From contig JAGIAT010000007.1 of NCBI GenBank assembly GCA_017744715.1, positions 140,487-204,486 on the forward strand: 64,000 nucleotides of DNA. The letters run 5' to 3'. Positions 42,174 to 51,291 of the stretch are shown piece by piece. The position numbers and the translations under genes were made by a program. The notes under the pieces were generated by a model. That model searched no databases and was not told the DNA's origin. It saw nothing but the letters and a program-made list of their open reading frames with translations. How positions within the stretch are numbered: position 1 is the stretch's first letter; every line of letters starts with the position of its first letter. Origin of the DNA: Niabella sp. (GTDB lineage Bacteria > Bacteroidota > Bacteroidia > Chitinophagales > Chitinophagaceae).

Positions 42174-43171
42174 ATAAGGGTGAGTTTTAAATGCACAGCG
42201 AAGATATGCCCGCTGTCGGTAATCACGAGCTCATGCCTACCCGGGTATAAAAGTTGTAACCGGCTTTTTACATTGGTTAATCCTATACCGGAATTGTTAT
42301 CCTTGCTGCCGCTATTTTCAGCATAATTGTTGGCGATATCAAATGTTAAAGCATTTTCTGTTTCCGTAAGTTGAATCGAAATAAAAGCATCCTCAACCAG
42401 GCCGATACCATGTTTAAAGGCATTTTCCACGAAGGGGATTAATAGCATCGGCTCAATCTGCCTGTTCGTATTACTGACATTGATCGCTACATTTATTTTT
42501 ACATCATTGCCGAACCGAAGCCTTTGCAATGCAATGTAATTGTTGAGATGATCTGCTTCATTTGGTATTGATATCCGGCTGTCTTGAGAATCATACAGCA
42601 TATAGCGCAATAGTTCAGATAACCTAATCAGGGAGGGTTCCAGTATATCCGATTTTTGCCGTGCCAGCGCAACCATATTCGTCATCATGTTGAATAGGAA
42701 ATGGGGGCTCATCTGAGACCGCAGAAACTTCAGTTCTGATGATAATTGCTGCGCCCGGGCTTCTTTTTCCAGCCGCTCAAATTTTACCCGATCGCTGATG
42801 AGCCTGAATAAAATGCCGGTTAGCAAAAAAGGTATTACAGCAAAAAATATAATCCGCCGGTTTTCTTCTGTAAGTACAAAAGCAGGGTTCCGCTGAAGAA
42901 ATAGCAGTTTAACCTGGTAGGAAATAATGACAGTGGCAAAGAAACAAAGTATATACAGCCACCAGCGTTTTCGCGTAAGCAAATAAGGATACAGAACGTA
43001 TACATTCAGGTAGAAAATGCCGATATGAAAAAGATTGCTTATTGGGAAATAACCTCTGGGCAGCCCGTCAACGGGTTCTCCCGCTATGGTAATAAAGGGG
43101 ATAATGTAAAGTACCGTCCACACCAACAAGTGCATGCCGGGTACAAAATATTTTTGCGCTCTTACGTTCAT
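42170..43171 (-). CDS. LytS-like sensor histidine kinase
   Basis: The 333-aa kinase has four hydrophobic segments (about residues 11-30, 45-64, 72-92 and 108-126), a short linker and a His_kinase domain with the phosphoacceptor His157 in RSQMSPHFLFNMMTNM. A HATPase-like region (PFVENAFKHGI, GIGLTNVKSRL) follows. No extracytoplasmic sensor domain is large enough to name. It overlaps the LytTR regulator by four bases. Confidence 0.9.
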   Translation of the reverse strand: MNVRAQKYFVPGMHLLVWTVLYIIPFITIAGEPVDGLPRGYFPISNLFHIGIFYLNVYVLYPYLLTRKRWWLYILCFFATVIISYQVKLLFLQRNPAFVLTEENRRIIFFAVIPFLLTGILFRLISDRVKFERLEKEARAQQLSSELKFLRSQMSPHFLFNMMTNMVALARQKSDILEPSLIRLSELLRYMLYDSQDSRISIPNEADHLNNYIALQRLRFGNDVKINVAINVSNTNRQIEPMLLIPFVENAFKHGIGLVEDAFISIQLTETENALTFDIANNYAENSGSKDNNSGIGLTNVKSRLQLLYPGRHELVITDSGHIFAVHLKLTLI

Positions 43172-43652
43172 GATGCCAGCACTAAGTTACTGCAAGATAG
43201 GCAATAGCATATTTTGGTAGCAAGAGTGTAGACGAAGGCGGTAAATGAGACGACAAAATAATTGAATCGTTCCGGTTGTAAGGGTTGCGTAAAGCCGTTT
43301 TTGCTAGGTGCGGATTGACAGCACCAGGCCGAACCCGATATATCTTGCATCGAAATCCGGTGCGAAAGAATATTGGTGAACAATTCAATGAGTACAAATA
43401 TTAGGTCTTTGTAATGCTTGATAAAGAACATGTTGGACAGGGCGTTCGGATCCTGTTTTCCCGGCACTTATAATGGCTGCGGTTAATCCACGCCTTTTCT
43501 GTTCGTTTTTTAGCCTGATGGTGCTTTGTATATGACCGGCAGATCAACCATGCTGCCGGCTTGTGCTCCCGTTGTTTTTTTATAACTTCCTGTTTAATTC
43601 GCGTATCTTTCATGTATCAACTCTTTCATGAAAACAACGGATCAGTCGATTT
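43172..43652. other. Gap with att-like relic and hairpin, no gene
   Basis: A degenerate copy of the tRNA-Pro 3' end and terminator occupies 43444-43500. A perfect CCGGCAG/CTGCCGG hairpin lies at 43536-43559. TATCTTTC near 43603 is a near match to the -7 box and could serve the amidase gene. Confidence 0.6.
43444..43500 (+). other. att-like copy of the tRNA-Pro 3' end (right edge of island)
   Basis: GTTCGGATCCTGTTTTCCCG and the following CACTTATAATGGCT align with 30516-30549, GTTCGAATCCTGTCTTCCCG and CATTTATAAAGGCT. Similarity continues more loosely into the terminator (ending CGCCTTTTCT against GGCCTTTTTT). It is the expected right-hand boundary of a tRNA-inserted element. Confidence 0.65.
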
Positions 43653-44717
43653 ATGCACCATAAAATAATATCATTAGCAAGCCTGGTAGTTGCCTGTTGT
43701 TTCCTGGGATGCTCCAGTAAATCAGTGGCAGGGAAGTCCAATGTGCTTGGGAGCGGCGCCGGGGAGCAGCGCAAGGAAGCTGACGCCCGGCAGCAGGCTG
43801 ACCAGCCCAATGCTCAAACCCCTGTTGAGCAGGGCACCGCAACGGGTAATAAGAAGGCCGTAGCCTATAAGCCCTTCGTCTCTAAAAATACCCGTTGGAC
43901 GCCGGAACATCTTGCCTACGGAACGCCGCAGTACTATTTGTATAAAACAGATAGTCTTCAAAAGGCATATTCCCGGAGAATCTATTACGAAAACATCAAT
44001 AAGATTATCGACCAGATCTCCGAGACGCCGGATGATAAGCAGAACCTCGCTGTGAATGCCGATAACTGGTATGCAGCCATTGATTTTAATATCCGCAAGC
44101 CTCAATTTATCATCTTACATCATACTTCACAAAACAGCGTGGAGCAAACGTTGTTTACCTTTTCTGTTCGTAAGGAGAGAGAAACAAGCGCACACTATGT
44201 GGTTGGCAGGGATGGAACGGTGTACCAGATGTTGAATGACTACGTGCGGTCTTACCACGCCGGTGCTGGCAAATGGGGCAATATTGTGGATATGAATTCC
44301 TGCAGCCTCGGTATTGAAATCGATAACGACGGAGAAAACGAAACGTTTACTCCGGAGCAGATCGATGCACTGCTGAAGCTGCTGTCATACCTGAAAGAAA
44401 AATACAGCATCCCCACCGGCAATATTATCGGCCACTCCGATTATGCTGTGGGAAGAAAAGATGATCCCAGCGTATTATTTCCGTGGGCACAGCTGGCAAA
44501 GGAAGGTTTCGGGTTCTGGTATGATCCCAACAATTTAAAACAGCCACCTGCTGACTTTGATCCGGTACTGGCCCTGCGGATCATCGGTTATAATATCGAC
44601 GATCCGGTGGTGGCGATCCAGGCCTTTAAACATCATTTTGTTCAAAATAATGTATCGAAAATTTTAACGGATGCTGATAAAAAGATCCTGTACAATATCA
44701 TGCTTAAATACAAATAA
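43653..44717 (+). CDS. N-acetylmuramoyl-L-alanine amidase lipoprotein
   Basis: The 354-aa protein has a lipoprotein signal with the lipobox ending LGC20, then a low-complexity linker (Q/A/P/G-rich to about residue 68). A type 2 amidase domain follows with zinc ligands in FIILHHTSQN (His156/157), SYHAGAGKWG and IIGHSDYAVGRKDDP. This enzyme class cuts the lactyl-peptide bond of peptidoglycan; a cell-wall recycling or remodelling role is likely. It is a stand-alone gene just outside the island. Confidence 0.88.
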   Translation: MHHKIISLASLVVACCFLGCSSKSVAGKSNVLGSGAGEQRKEADARQQADQPNAQTPVEQGTATGNKKAVAYKPFVSKNTRWTPEHLAYGTPQYYLYKTDSLQKAYSRRIYYENINKIIDQISETPDDKQNLAVNADNWYAAIDFNIRKPQFIILHHTSQNSVEQTLFTFSVRKERETSAHYVVGRDGTVYQMLNDYVRSYHAGAGKWGNIVDMNSCSLGIEIDNDGENETFTPEQIDALLKLLSYLKEKYSIPTGNIIGHSDYAVGRKDDPSVLFPWAQLAKEGFGFWYDPNNLKQPPADFDPVLALRIIGYNIDDPVVAIQAFKHHFVQNNVSKILTDADKKILYNIMLKYK

Positions 44718-45076
44718 CGGCACTGCTTTTTTACAGGGCAGGTTCCGGATATGTTAAAAGAAGCGGATGTTTTCATCCGTGAAATAACGCGTAACGGTTT
44801 ACCCGCATGCGATTCTTTGCAATGTGTAAAATACAATTTTATGTTGAATGATAAATTTGTTCATAAAGCTGGTAAATGAATTTATATTTTTGAAATCCTT
44901 GCGCAATGCGCTCTTTTAAAATCTTCTGAATTTGGCCCAAAGCCGCTGCTGTGGCGCTTTGCATTGCAGTTTCCACTATATTTGAAATCCGGTTAGCAAA
45001 GCAATGGCTGCTGTTTTTTTAAGGATCGTTGTAAGCGGCGCCATCGATCCCAGCCATTTCAAATACAAAAACAAGT
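44718..45076. other. Intergenic region with hairpin and possible GH116 promoters
   Basis: A perfect CGGATG-TTTT-CATCCG hairpin lies at 44764-44779, without a T-run. Two exact TAnnTTTG boxes occur upstream of the GH116 gene: TAAATTTG (44852-44859) and TATTTTTG (44885-44892). No gene or RNA is recognised. Confidence 0.45.
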
Positions 45077-47788
45077 ATGCAAAATCCTCATAAAATCTCC
45101 CGTCGCAACTTTATCAGTAAAACCAGTCTGGCCGGCGCCGGATTGGCCCTTACGGCAACGGCACCGGCATGGGCCGGTGTGCTGCAACCGGGCAGCGGCG
45201 TTCTTAATACCGTTTCAACAGATGCCGGATGGATCCGGTCTTTATATGAACGCTCAACGGTAACCACTTATCTTAAATCAAAGGATGAATTAAAATACAT
45301 CGGCATGCCGGTGGGCGGTATCAATGCGGGCGGACTGTACCTGGGAGGCGATGGCAGGCTCTGGCTCTGGGATATCTTTAACCTGAACCAGGAAGGTATT
45401 AACCCGTTGGATGTTCCCTGGAAGGATCCGGTACATGCGGGACAGAAAATACGTTCGCGCGACGGGGGCAGTTATGTGGCGCCGCCCAAAAGCAACGAAG
45501 TGCGGTTGCTGGAACAGGGCTTTGCCGTAAAGCTCGAGTATGCGGGAAAAACAACGGTCCGCATGCTGGATGAAAAAGACTGGGAAGAAGTGCGTTTTGA
45601 GGCCACCTACCCGGTCGCTACCATTACGTATACAGACAAGGCCCTGCCGGTGGATGTGGTGATGCAGGCATTTAGTCCGTTCATTCCGCTGGATACCGAC
45701 CGTTCAGGTCTACCTGCTACTATTTTCAATATTGAAATCCGGAATAAAGGCGGGCAGCCGGTAAAGGCAAGCGTTGCCGGATGGCTGGAAAATAAAGCGG
45801 CCCCCTATACCGGGCTAGTCAACCGGCTGCAGCGAAAAAGCACCGCGTTTAAAGAGGGCAGTGCCACCGGGGTTTATTATACATTGGAGAAAACGTCTTT
45901 TGGAAACCAGCAGGCGGAAAAAAGTTTTGACTTCGGCACGCTTTGCCTGGCCACACTTGGCAACAAGGCCACGTCAAATGTGGCTGTGGATGAATTGGCG
46001 GGTGCCGCATTGTTTATTGCCGGTAATGCGTCTGAAGCCGTAAAAGCCGCCCAGCAAAAATTAGTGGGCAGTGTTGCTGCGGTTATGGAAGTGGCGGCCT
46101 GGCAGTCGGCAACGGTCCCTTATATCCTCAGCTGGCATTCGCCCAACCTGGTGATGGATAGTGGGAAGGTATTGCCGGAGACCGACCGGGGCCGTTACTA
46201 TGACAACCAGTTTAAAAATGCGAAGGAGGTGGCAACGTATGTGGCCGCAAATGTTAAGGAACTGTCGGGGCTTACCCTGCTTTGGAAAGATACCTGGTAT
46301 GATGGCACGTTGCCGTATTGGTTTCTCGACCGCACATTTGTGAATGTTGCTGCGCTGGCTTCCACCACCTCGCACCGCTTTAAATCGGGCCGGTACTGGG
46401 CATGGGAAGGGGTAGGTGCCTGCCACGGCAACTGTACGCATGTATGGCAATATGCACAGGGCACGGCCCGGCTTTTTCCGGCCATGGAGCGGGATAACCG
46501 GGAGCGGGTAGACCTGGGCATATCCTTGCAGGAGGATGGGGGCATCTGGTTCCGGGGCGAATATGATAAACGTCCGGCCATTGACGGACAGGCCGGACGG
46601 GTACTGGGTTGCTACCGCGAGCATCAGATGAGTGCGGATCACCGCTTTCTGCAACAGAACTGGGACAACATAAAGCGGGCTACGCAGTTTATCATCAACC
46701 AGGATAAGAATAAAGACGGTATGGTAGATACGCCGCTCGAAAATACACTGGATGCGATCTGGGACGGAGAGATCGCCTGGATCGTGGGCTTATGCATCGC
46801 CGCCGTAAAAGCGGGTCAGCTGATGGCGGAAGAGATGCAGGATATGGCTTTTGCGGCCACCTGTAGGGATTATGTGCAAAAGGGAAGCCGCAACATGCAC
46901 GACCATCTTTTCAACGGTGAATATTTTATCCATCGCCCGGATCCTGTTAAAGGCCGCAAAAATGTCGGCTCTTATAATACCTGTCATATTGACCAGGTAT
47001 TCGGACAAAGCTGGGCCTTCCAGGTAGGGCTGGGCCGGATCATCGATCAAAAACAAAGCCTGTCGGCACTGCGGGCGCTGTGGAAATACAATTTTGTAAA
47101 AGATATGGGCCGGTATGCGGAAACGCACAAGGGTGGCCGTCCCTATGCCTTATATGGCGAGTCGGGTATGGTGATGAACACCAATCCAAAGAATGAACCG
47201 AAGCCTTATGGAGATAATGCCACCTGGCAGATGGGATACTTTCATGAATGCATGAGCGGCTTTGAGCACCAGGTGGCCAGTCATATGATGGCCGAGGGCA
47301 TGACGGATGAAGCGCTGGTGCTGACCCGGGCCATACACGACCGTTATCATGCATCCAAGCGTAATCCGTTTAACGAAATCGAGTGCAGTGATCATTACGG
47401 CCGGGCCATGGCCAGTTATGGCACCTTTATTACCGCCTGTGGGTTTGAATACCACGGGCCCAAAGGCCATATCCGCTTTGCGCCGAAATGGCATCCGGAA
47501 CATTTCAAAGCGCCTTTTACAGCCGCAGAAGGCTGGGGCAGTTACACACAAAAAAAGAACCAGGGCCGGCAGGAGGCGGTGCTGGAAGTGAAGTACGGAA
47601 AACTGCTGCTGAACAGCATTGGCCTGCAACCCATACCAGGCGTAAAGCCCCAGAATATTTCGGTTACTGCCGGCAACGAAAAGCTGGCTGTTCAAACAGA
47701 AGTTAAGGCCGGTGAGCTCCAGATCCGTTTCAATCAACCAGTAACCCTGCTGCCCGGAGCACCTTTAAAGATCGTACTGGGCGCTTAG
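45077..47788 (+). CDS. GH116-type glycoside hydrolase (GBA2-like), Tat-exported
   Basis: The 903-aa protein begins with a twin-arginine signal (SRRNFISKTSLAG, residues 8-20). The body matches the GH116/non-lysosomal glucosylceramidase family: GMPVGGINAGGLYLGGDGRL near the start of the N-terminal beta domain, HGNCTHVWQYAQGTARLFPA in the (alpha/alpha)6 barrel, and the C-terminal IECSDHYGRAMASYG segment. Family members are retaining beta-glucosidases, beta-xylosidases or beta-N-acetylglucosaminidases; the substrate cannot be fixed. It is followed 29 bp later by a sulfatase gene, which suggests a joint role on a sulfated glycan. Confidence 0.82.
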   Translation: MQNPHKISRRNFISKTSLAGAGLALTATAPAWAGVLQPGSGVLNTVSTDAGWIRSLYERSTVTTYLKSKDELKYIGMPVGGINAGGLYLGGDGRLWLWDIFNLNQEGINPLDVPWKDPVHAGQKIRSRDGGSYVAPPKSNEVRLLEQGFAVKLEYAGKTTVRMLDEKDWEEVRFEATYPVATITYTDKALPVDVVMQAFSPFIPLDTDRSGLPATIFNIEIRNKGGQPVKASVAGWLENKAAPYTGLVNRLQRKSTAFKEGSATGVYYTLEKTSFGNQQAEKSFDFGTLCLATLGNKATSNVAVDELAGAALFIAGNASEAVKAAQQKLVGSVAAVMEVAAWQSATVPYILSWHSPNLVMDSGKVLPETDRGRYYDNQFKNAKEVATYVAANVKELSGLTLLWKDTWYDGTLPYWFLDRTFVNVAALASTTSHRFKSGRYWAWEGVGACHGNCTHVWQYAQGTARLFPAMERDNRERVDLGISLQEDGGIWFRGEYDKRPAIDGQAGRVLGCYREHQMSADHRFLQQNWDNIKRATQFIINQDKNKDGMVDTPLENTLDAIWDGEIAWIVGLCIAAVKAGQLMAEEMQDMAFAATCRDYVQKGSRNMHDHLFNGEYFIHRPDPVKGRKNVGSYNTCHIDQVFGQSWAFQVGLGRIIDQKQSLSALRALWKYNFVKDMGRYAETHKGGRPYALYGESGMVMNTNPKNEPKPYGDNATWQMGYFHECMSGFEHQVASHMMAEGMTDEALVLTRAIHDRYHASKRNPFNEIECSDHYGRAMASYGTFITACGFEYHGPKGHIRFAPKWHPEHFKAPFTAAEGWGSYTQKKNQGRQEAVLEVKYGKLLLNSIGLQPIPGVKPQNISVTAGNEKLAVQTEVKAGELQIRFNQPVTLLPGAPLKIVLGA

Positions 47789-47817
47789 CAGATGCGCTTT
47801 TTGTAAAAAAATAAGTC

Positions 47818-49245
47818 ATGTTCCCATTATATCTCCAACGGTTTTTATTGCTGGTAATGATAGCCCTGCCGTTTGGCGCATGGGCACAGCATAAGGCAGC
47901 AGCAAAGCGGCCCAATATCCTTTTTATATTTACCGATGATCAGCGGAGGAGCGGTACCTTTCTTGCTCCGGATCTGTTAAAAACGCCGGTGCTCGACAGC
48001 CTGGCGCATAGTGGTGTCACTTTTCAGAACTCCTATATCATGGGTGGTACCAGCGGAGCGGTTTGTGCGCCCAGCAGGGGAAGTATGTTTACCGGGCGCA
48101 GTGTTTTTGAAATGCGGGGCAACTATGGCCAAACGATTCCGGACTCCCTGATCTTATTGCCCCAGTACCTGAAAGCAAACGGGTACTATACCTGGATGAC
48201 CGGGAAATGGCATAACGAATATGCGCCGTTTGTAAGAAGCTTTACCGGCGGTGCCTCCATCTTTTTCTCCGGGATGGGACCCCAATACGCGTTCCGGGTA
48301 AACGATTTCCGTTCGGATGGTCAGTATACAACGGCAAACAGCCGGCCGGCACCGGAAGGTGTTCATGCTACGGATCTGTTTGCGGACGAGGCGATCCGTT
48401 TTTTAGAAAATTATGAAGACAACCGCCCGTTCTTTGCCTACGTAGCCTTCAAAACGCCGCATGATCCGCGAACGGTGGCGCCTGCCTTTCAGCACCTGTA
48501 CGATCCGGCAACCACAAAACTGCCGCCTAACTTTTTACCGGAGCATCCGTTTGATAACGGGGATCTGCGGATCCGGGATGAACAACTGGCGGCATTCCCG
48601 CGGGACAGTGCGGAGATCCGGAAGCATATTGCTGATTATTATGCCATGATCACGCATATTGATCAGCGCATCGGTGATATCCTGAGGGAGCTGAAACGGA
48701 AAGGACTCGATAAAAATACCCTGGTGATCTTTGCATCGGATAACGGGCTGGCCATGGGCCAACATGGACTCATGGGTAAACAAAACCTATATGAACATAG
48801 TATAGGAGTACCATTGATCTTTTCCGGACCGGGTGTAGTGCCGCATCAATCGGGAACGGCGCTCACTTACCTCACGGATATTTTCCCCACCCTCTGCGAT
48901 TATCTGGGGTTACCCGTGCCGGGAAAGGCACAGATGATGGGGGAGAGCCTGGCGCCGGCACTGCAGGGGAAAGCTTTTACCGGCAGAACTTCGCAGTATT
49001 ATATTTATGCCAATTACCAGCGGGCCCTGCGTAAAGGACCGTATAAACTGATCGAGTACCTTGTTAAAGGAGCGCGACATACCCAGTTGTTTAACCTGGA
49101 TAAAGATCCCTGGGAAACCCGCAACATCGCCGGGGCAAAAAATATGCAGGCGGTGATCCGCCAGATGCGTGCTGAAATGCAGCGATGGCATGATAAAAGC
49201 GGTGATCCCATGCCGGTATTTTATAAAATGGATACTTCAAAGTAA
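47818..49245 (+). CDS. Formylglycine-dependent sulfatase
   Basis: The 475-aa protein has a signal peptide (residues 1-23). The type I sulfatase motif C-x-P/A-S-R is visible as Cys83-A-P-S-R87 (AVCAPSRGSMFTGR), whose cysteine would be converted to formylglycine. Metal-binding residues are in FIFTDDQR (Asp40/41) and FASDNGLAMGQHG. The closing NLDKDPWETRN is typical. It belongs to the arylsulfatase A-like family that removes sulfate from glycans. No formylglycine-generating enzyme gene is in the window. It lies in an operon with GH116. Confidence 0.93.
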   Translation: MFPLYLQRFLLLVMIALPFGAWAQHKAAAKRPNILFIFTDDQRRSGTFLAPDLLKTPVLDSLAHSGVTFQNSYIMGGTSGAVCAPSRGSMFTGRSVFEMRGNYGQTIPDSLILLPQYLKANGYYTWMTGKWHNEYAPFVRSFTGGASIFFSGMGPQYAFRVNDFRSDGQYTTANSRPAPEGVHATDLFADEAIRFLENYEDNRPFFAYVAFKTPHDPRTVAPAFQHLYDPATTKLPPNFLPEHPFDNGDLRIRDEQLAAFPRDSAEIRKHIADYYAMITHIDQRIGDILRELKRKGLDKNTLVIFASDNGLAMGQHGLMGKQNLYEHSIGVPLIFSGPGVVPHQSGTALTYLTDIFPTLCDYLGLPVPGKAQMMGESLAPALQGKAFTGRTSQYYIYANYQRALRKGPYKLIEYLVKGARHTQLFNLDKDPWETRNIAGAKNMQAVIRQMRAEMQRWHDKSGDPMPVFYKMDTSK

Positions 49246-49466
49246 AAATAATACAGTAAGGGACAGGCTTATGACCGCTTTCCGGAAAACGGTTCCGGGT
49301 TCAAATAAAAATTTACAAAAAAAGAGATGGTTGTTTAGGGGATTTATACCCGGTATGGACTCCTAATAAATAGAGGCGCTCAGGAGCGGCAGCGGGTTGT
49401 CCGGATAATGCAGCCCGGGAATGCAATAGGCTTCCCCGGCCAGCGCTGCGTATACGCGTTTAATGA

Positions 49467-50042
49467 TTGCAAGGCTTGGAACAGGAAATAAAAATACAAC
49501 TACTGGTGGAGCAGATCGCGGTGCTGGATGACGGCAAGGCATTTGAAAAGTTATTCCATGTGTATTATAAACGGCTGCTCCGGTTTGCCGATGCCATTGT
49601 AAAGGACGCCCAATCGGCAGAAGAGGTTGTATCGGATGTGTTTTTAAATCTCTGGCGCAACCGGAGCAAATTGCTGGAGATCGAAAACCTCAACAGTTAC
49701 CTCTATGTAGCCACAAAAAACCTGGCCATAAGAAGCCGTACCCGGTTGCAGCACCGGACACCATTAAATATTGAGGAGATCGAAATAGAACCGGAACATG
49801 TTACCAATCCTGAAGAGATCTTATTAAACAATGAATTGGTTAAACGGTATGAGGCGGCGGTCAGCCGGCTGCCCGCCCGGTGCCAGACCATTTACCGGCT
49901 TGCCCGGCAGGACGGATTGCGGTATAAGGAAATTGCCGCCATATTGAATGTGTCGGTCAAAACAGTTGACGCACAGATGGCGATCGCATTAAAACGGATC
50001 ACGCAGGTTGTCCGGTTTGTATATGATGAAAAGCGGTTGTAA
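49467..50042 (+). CDS. ECF-type RNA polymerase sigma factor
   Basis: The 191-aa protein has region 2 (FEKLFHVYYKRLLRFADAIVKD, AEEVVSDVFLNLW) and region 4 (LPARCQTIYRLARQDGLRYKEIAAILNVS) of ECF sigma-70 factors of the FecI group. No in-frame ATG fits upstream: TTG 49467 (or TTG 49476) is the start, after an in-frame stop. It is followed after eight bases by a FecR gene, the classic Bacteroidota cell-surface signalling pair. Its target is probably the SusC/SusD genes downstream. Confidence 0.9.
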   Translation: MQGLEQEIKIQLLVEQIAVLDDGKAFEKLFHVYYKRLLRFADAIVKDAQSAEEVVSDVFLNLWRNRSKLLEIENLNSYLYVATKNLAIRSRTRLQHRTPLNIEEIEIEPEHVTNPEEILLNNELVKRYEAAVSRLPARCQTIYRLARQDGLRYKEIAAILNVSVKTVDAQMAIALKRITQVVRFVYDEKRL

Positions 50043-50050
50043 CACATACT

Positions 50051-51160
50051 ATGGAAAATAATAGCAACAACAGGTTTATGCACCATGCAAGAATATACCA
50101 GTTAAGCGCCCGCAAATTAACGCAGGACGCCACGCTTGAAGAGCTTCAGGAGCTGGAACAACTGCTCCGCGAGCATCCGGAGCTGGCCGCACAACTGGAT
50201 ATGCATGGCCGCTTCTTTAATATAGAAATGAAACAGGAAGCTGCAGATACAGCAACCAGTGAAGCCTGGCAACGGCAGGAAATGACCCTGCGCGCGCATT
50301 TCCCGGAGGCTTTTGGCGGAGCGGATCCGCAACCGGCGAAGAAAAGATCCCTGTTAAAAAAGATCGGATGGAGTATGGCGGCTGCCGGTATGATCCTGGC
50401 GGTTGTACTGGGCTATTTTCTTAACGGGCGCAAGGGCAATACGGAAAACCCGGTGCCACAGGCAGATGCTGCCGCTATTGAAGCTACCAGCAGCAAACAT
50501 GAGGTAACGCTCCCGGACGGATCACGGGCCATTTTGAATAAAAACAGTCACCTGTATTTAAGCGAAGGCTTTGGCAGTGTCAACCGCAATATCCGCCTGG
50601 AAGGGGAAGCCTTCTTTGATGTGGTACACAACGGGCAGTTGCCGTTTATTGTTCAGGCCGCTTCCGTGCAGGTAAAGGTATTGGGCACGGCGTTTAATGT
50701 ACGGGCGTATAAGGATGAGCGCGAAGTAGAAACCTCCCTGATCAGGGGCTCTGTGGAGATTACCGATAAAATGAACAAGGCACTGAAAATTTTAATGAAG
50801 CCGAATGAAAAGGTAACCATTCAGCTCGATCAGAAAAGCCTTCCCGATATTTCCCGGGAGGTACGGATGCTGTATAAAATGGAGGAACTGAAAAAAGAAG
50901 AGGTGAGCGGCATGATCTCCGAAACCGCATGGGTGCAGGATAAGCTGGTATTTAACAGCGCCCCCTTGCTGGAAGTGGTCCGGAAACTGGAAAAATGGTA
51001 CAACGTATCCATAAAAATAGAAAACGATTCATTGAAAGAAGAGCGGTTCACGGGTGTATTTGAAAAGGAAACGGTCAATGAAGCATTGACGGCACTTCAA
51101 CTCACCTATCCGTTCTATTTCGAAATTGCCCCGGGAGGCAATCTTGTCATTATAAAGTAG
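50051..51160 (+). CDS. FecR-family anti-sigma factor
   Basis: The 369-aa protein has an N-terminal sigma-binding region, a single membrane span (about residues 99-118), a FecR periplasmic beta domain (HEVTLPDGSRAILNKNSHLYL, VKVLGTAFNVRAY) and a C-terminal DUF4974-like domain (VVRKLEKWYNVSIKIEN). It holds the ECF factor inactive until a signal arrives through the TonB-linked receptor. It lies 8 bp after the ECF gene and 131 bp before the likely SusC start. Confidence 0.93.
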   Translation: MENNSNNRFMHHARIYQLSARKLTQDATLEELQELEQLLREHPELAAQLDMHGRFFNIEMKQEAADTATSEAWQRQEMTLRAHFPEAFGGADPQPAKKRSLLKKIGWSMAAAGMILAVVLGYFLNGRKGNTENPVPQADAAAIEATSSKHEVTLPDGSRAILNKNSHLYLSEGFGSVNRNIRLEGEAFFDVVHNGQLPFIVQAASVQVKVLGTAFNVRAYKDEREVETSLIRGSVEITDKMNKALKILMKPNEKVTIQLDQKSLPDISREVRMLYKMEELKKEEVSGMISETAWVQDKLVFNSAPLLEVVRKLEKWYNVSIKIENDSLKEERFTGVFEKETVNEALTALQLTYPFYFEIAPGGNLVIIK

Positions 51161-51174
51161 TCTATCGATTTTGA

Positions 51175-51249
51175 CCGGTTATGAAAATAACCGGGGCCAT
51201 CCTTTTTGTACAGCATTTACAAAAAAGGAGATGCGGGAACATCTCCTTT
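51175..51249 (+). promoter_or_regulatory. Two hairpins in the fecR-susC gap
   Basis: CCGGTTAT-gaaa-ATAACCGG (51175-51194) is a perfect 8-bp hairpin that includes the upstream ATG 51181. AAAGGAGATG (51224-51233) and CATCTCCTTT (51240-51249) form a perfect 10-bp stem with a 6-nt loop. These could be a partial terminator or a site that separates fecR from susC transcription. Confidence 0.5.
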
Positions 51250-51291
51250 GGAGTAACAACAGATAAACCATTATTACTCACTTTAACCAGT

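Noticed and set aside
51181..51291. SusC start at ATG 51181
   Set aside because: The ATG is inside a perfect hairpin loop and the extra residues lack signal features; the signal peptide fits a start at 51292 or 51301.
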